This document shows positions 61,839 through 64,000 of a DNA stretch of 64,000 nt, in pieces. This DNA is from an uncultured Sphaerochaeta sp. (GTDB lineage: Bacteria > Spirochaetota > Spirochaetia > Sphaerochaetales > Sphaerochaetaceae), in the NCBI RefSeq assembly GCF_963677075.1, contig NZ_OY781873.1:1823715-1887714 (forward strand). Reading direction: 5' to 3'. The notes below the pieces were generated by a model. That model worked only from the letters and a program-made list of their open reading frames with translations. It was not told where the DNA came from and did no database searches. The position numbers and the translations under genes are program-made. Position 1 is the stretch's first letter. Each line of letters begins with the position of its first letter.

Positions 61839-64000
61839 TTATGAGTTCAGCGTATAGCGGATCGTATATACCCCTGAACCGGCTTCGGCTTCCAGGATGT
61901 CCTCACGCTTGGCAAATGTGAGGGCATCCCCATCAACCAATGTTGCCCCATCCAGCAATCGGATAGTGGCGGTGGCATTGGCTGGAACCGTTGCTTGCAA
62001 GGTTATAACGTTTGTCTTGCTCTCTTTCTCCCAACGGACACCCACTTTTCCATATACCGATTCATAGGAGGCTTCCACCCAACTGAGATTTCCCCCAATC
62101 CTTGGTGCGATGATCGTATGCTTGTATCCTGGTTTGTGCTCATCCATGTCCAGACCTGCAACAACACGGTACAACCACTCACCAATTGCACCATAGGCAT
62201 AGTGGTTGAATGAGTTCATGTCTGGGCTCCACATTGAGCCATCCGGTTTGATACCATCCCAGTGCTCCCAGATTGTGGTAGCACCTTTCTTGACTTGATA
62301 CAGCCAGGAAGGGAAGTCATCCTTGAGCAACAACTCATATGCTTCATCCAGGCACCCATTGGAAGAGAGTGCATGACAGAAGTACGGAGTACCGACAAAT
62401 CCTGTTACCAGGTGTCCATCATGCTCAGCCAGCAGCTTCTTCAGATTCTCCACAGTCTTTGCAACAAACTGCTTGGGAGCAAGATTGAAGTGAAGAGCAA
62501 GAATATGAGCGGTCTGTGTCTGGGCGGTCATGGTACCATCGGCATTGAAGAAGGTTTCCTGGAATGTCTGCACAATCTTATCATGCAGGGCTTCATACTC
62601 GCTTGCTACCTCTTCCTTTCCGAGAATCCTTGTAATCTTGACAAAAAGTCTGGTGGAATAGGCATAGTATGCGGTACATGTAAGGTCGTTTGGAGTGGCT
62701 CCAAAGTAGCTTCCTTCCTCAGCATCCAAGGCAACCCAGTCGCCAAACTGAAGCTTGTAGTTCCAGATGTTGTTCTTGGCATGGGTTTTCATGAAGTCAA
62801 TCCAGCCCTTCATGCTCTCATACTGAGTCTCCAGGATTGCTGTATCACCAAAGGTGAGGTAAAGCACCCATGGATTGATGATCGCAGCATCAGCCCAGGC
62901 AGTAGCAGAATGGGTTCCCTTGTTGAGCAACCAGTTATCAAACGGGTACTTGTACAGTACATCGGGCACTACATGGGGAACGCCCCCTTCCTTGGTCTGG
63001 TCTAGGGCAAGGTCCTTGAGCCATTTCTTGAAGAAGGTGTAGGTGTTCACATTATAGCTTGCTGTCTGACAGAAAATCTGTGCATCACCCGTCCATCCAA
63101 GACGTTCATCACGCTGAGGGCAGTCAGTGGGAACATCCACGAAATTACTCTTCAATCCCCACAGGATATTATGCTGCAACTGGTTCAGATCCTCGTTGGA
63201 ACAAGCAAAGCTACCCGTTTGCGGCATATCGGAGTGAATCACGTAGGCTTTGAAATTATCAAGATCTGCACGAGCGGGGAACGATTCAACATGGATGAAT
63301 CGGAACCCGAAGAAGGTGAAATGGGGACGATACACGAATGGTTTGTCATCCTTGATGGTGTAGGTAATTCTCTGTTCAGCCCTACGGAGGTTGTCGGTGT
63401 AGACATTGCCGTCCTTATCCAGTACTTCGAAACAACGCAGGACTATGGTCTCTCCTGCCTTGCCTTTACCCCTGATCTCCGGAAGAGCACTCATGTTCTG
63501 GCCGAAATCGATGACCCGCTCTCCCTTGGGTGTCGTAAAGGCAAGGGTTGGAGCCATGACCTCCTGAAGCGCAACAGGGGAGCCCTCCTGTGCCTCAATA
63601 TGTTTTGAAGTACAAGGAACTGGTTTAGCTGCACGCCATGCAGCGTCGTCAAATCCTGGTTTGTCCCAACCAGTCTGTTCCAGGGAAGCATCATAGGTCT
63701 CCCCATCATAGAGCTGTGAATTCAGGACCGGACTGTCGCTACCTCTCCAGCTCTCATCACTGTAGAACGTCTCTTTGCTTCCATCACTGTAGGTTACATC
63801 TAGACGGAGTGAGAGAGCAGCATAGTCACCATAGAAGTTGTGAATCATCAGGAAGCTGAGCGTGCTCTTATACCAGAGAGAGCCGAGGTGTGCGCCAAGT
63901 ACATGCTCACCGGCTGAGAGCATGTCTGTTACATCATAGCTCTGGTAGAGTAGGCGATGATCATAGCTGGTCCATCCTGGAGCGAGTTCATCTCTTGAAA
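61839..64000 (-). CDS. Alpha-L-rhamnosidase, GH78 (5' end outside window)
   Basis: At least 720 aa; the frame continues past position 64000 (upstream residues read APGWTSYDHRLLYQSYDVTD, a typical GH78 start region), so the ATG at 63923 is internal. GH78 features: HFTFFGFRFIHVESFP, TDCPQRDERLGWTGDAQIF (catalytic region with Asp and Glu), GDWVALD, YSTRLFVKIT and TTIWEHWDGIKPDG. Releases rhamnose from glycans; no signal peptide can be judged because the N-terminus is missing. Confidence 0.93.
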   Translation of the reverse strand, partial: SRDELAPGWTSYDHRLLYQSYDVTDMLSAGEHVLGAHLGSLWYKSTLSFLMIHNFYGDYAALSLRLDVTYSDGSKETFYSDESWRGSDSPVLNSQLYDGETYDASLEQTGWDKPGFDDAAWRAAKPVPCTSKHIEAQEGSPVALQEVMAPTLAFTTPKGERVIDFGQNMSALPEIRGKGKAGETIVLRCFEVLDKDGNVYTDNLRRAEQRITYTIKDDKPFVYRPHFTFFGFRFIHVESFPARADLDNFKAYVIHSDMPQTGSFACSNEDLNQLQHNILWGLKSNFVDVPTDCPQRDERLGWTGDAQIFCQTASYNVNTYTFFKKWLKDLALDQTKEGGVPHVVPDVLYKYPFDNWLLNKGTHSATAWADAAIINPWVLYLTFGDTAILETQYESMKGWIDFMKTHAKNNIWNYKLQFGDWVALDAEEGSYFGATPNDLTCTAYYAYSTRLFVKITRILGKEEVASEYEALHDKIVQTFQETFFNADGTMTAQTQTAHILALHFNLAPKQFVAKTVENLKKLLAEHDGHLVTGFVGTPYFCHALSSNGCLDEAYELLLKDDFPSWLYQVKKGATTIWEHWDGIKPDGSMWSPDMNSFNHYAYGAIGEWLYRVVAGLDMDEHKPGYKHTIIAPRIGGNLSWVEASYESVYGKVGVRWEKESKTNVITLQATVPANATATIRLLDGATLVDGDALTFAKREDILEAEAGSGVYTIRYTLNS

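Overview
The window looks like a spirochaete chromosome, most like Sphaerochaeta or a related anaerobe, carrying the right-hand part of an integrated phage. This assignment is an inference from gene content: a DapB-DapA-DapL-LysA lysine pathway, ferredoxin-type and NapH-like iron-sulfur proteins, many lipoproteins, M29 and M3 peptidases and a GH78 rhamnosidase. No 16S rRNA or other marker is present to settle it.

Positions 1-17943 are prophage. The late genes run on the plus strand: the 3' part of a giant polyvalent protein (ADP-ribosyltransferase-like and JAB/RadC-like domains), three Ig-like or collagen-containing tail/fibre proteins, a tail-fibre chaperone, and a lysis cassette (XhlA-like protein, holin-like protein, i-spanin with an overlapping out-of-frame o-spanin). 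No endolysin is visible. Between the lysis genes and the integrase lies a cargo block: a lipoprotein, an EcoRII-like restriction-modification pair whose methylase carries an N-terminal ribbon-helix-helix-like domain, and an Abi-alpha (DUF4393) gene with a small partner. The tyrosine integrase abuts the 3' end of tRNA-Leu(GAG), which is the presumed attachment site.

Positions 18000-27300 are a minus-strand housekeeping run, in transcription order: trigger factor, ClpP, ClpX, NrnA, an unknown sigma-like protein, RdgB, an IS110-family insertion and PepF. The IS110 element has a structured upstream noncoding region that is a good bridge-RNA candidate.

Positions 27500-48100 hold an ArsC-like reductase, a GNAT enzyme, a 7TM-GGDEF-EAL protein, a five-tRNA cluster (His, Arg, Lys, Leu, Gly), a RarA fusion protein, a Bax-inhibitor-1 protein, a PHP / DRTGG / CBS-ATPase trio, a pseudouridine synthase, an M29 aminopeptidase, an Amt-PII fusion behind a structured leader, PurU and exonuclease VII, a short ferredoxin, a NapH-like iron-sulfur pair and topoisomerase III.

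Positions 48200-64000 hold the dapB-dapA-dapL-lysA-ybgC operon, a lipoprotein, a CBM9-like protein, TcdA, a TatD-like hydrolase, AzlC/AzlD, an MsrB-MsrA fusion, a DUF1295 membrane enzyme, an arylsulfotransferase-like protein, an RDD protein and a 5'-truncated alpha-L-rhamnosidase. The most novel material is in the prophage cargo, the IS110 noncoding RNA region, the sigma-like protein and the amt leader.
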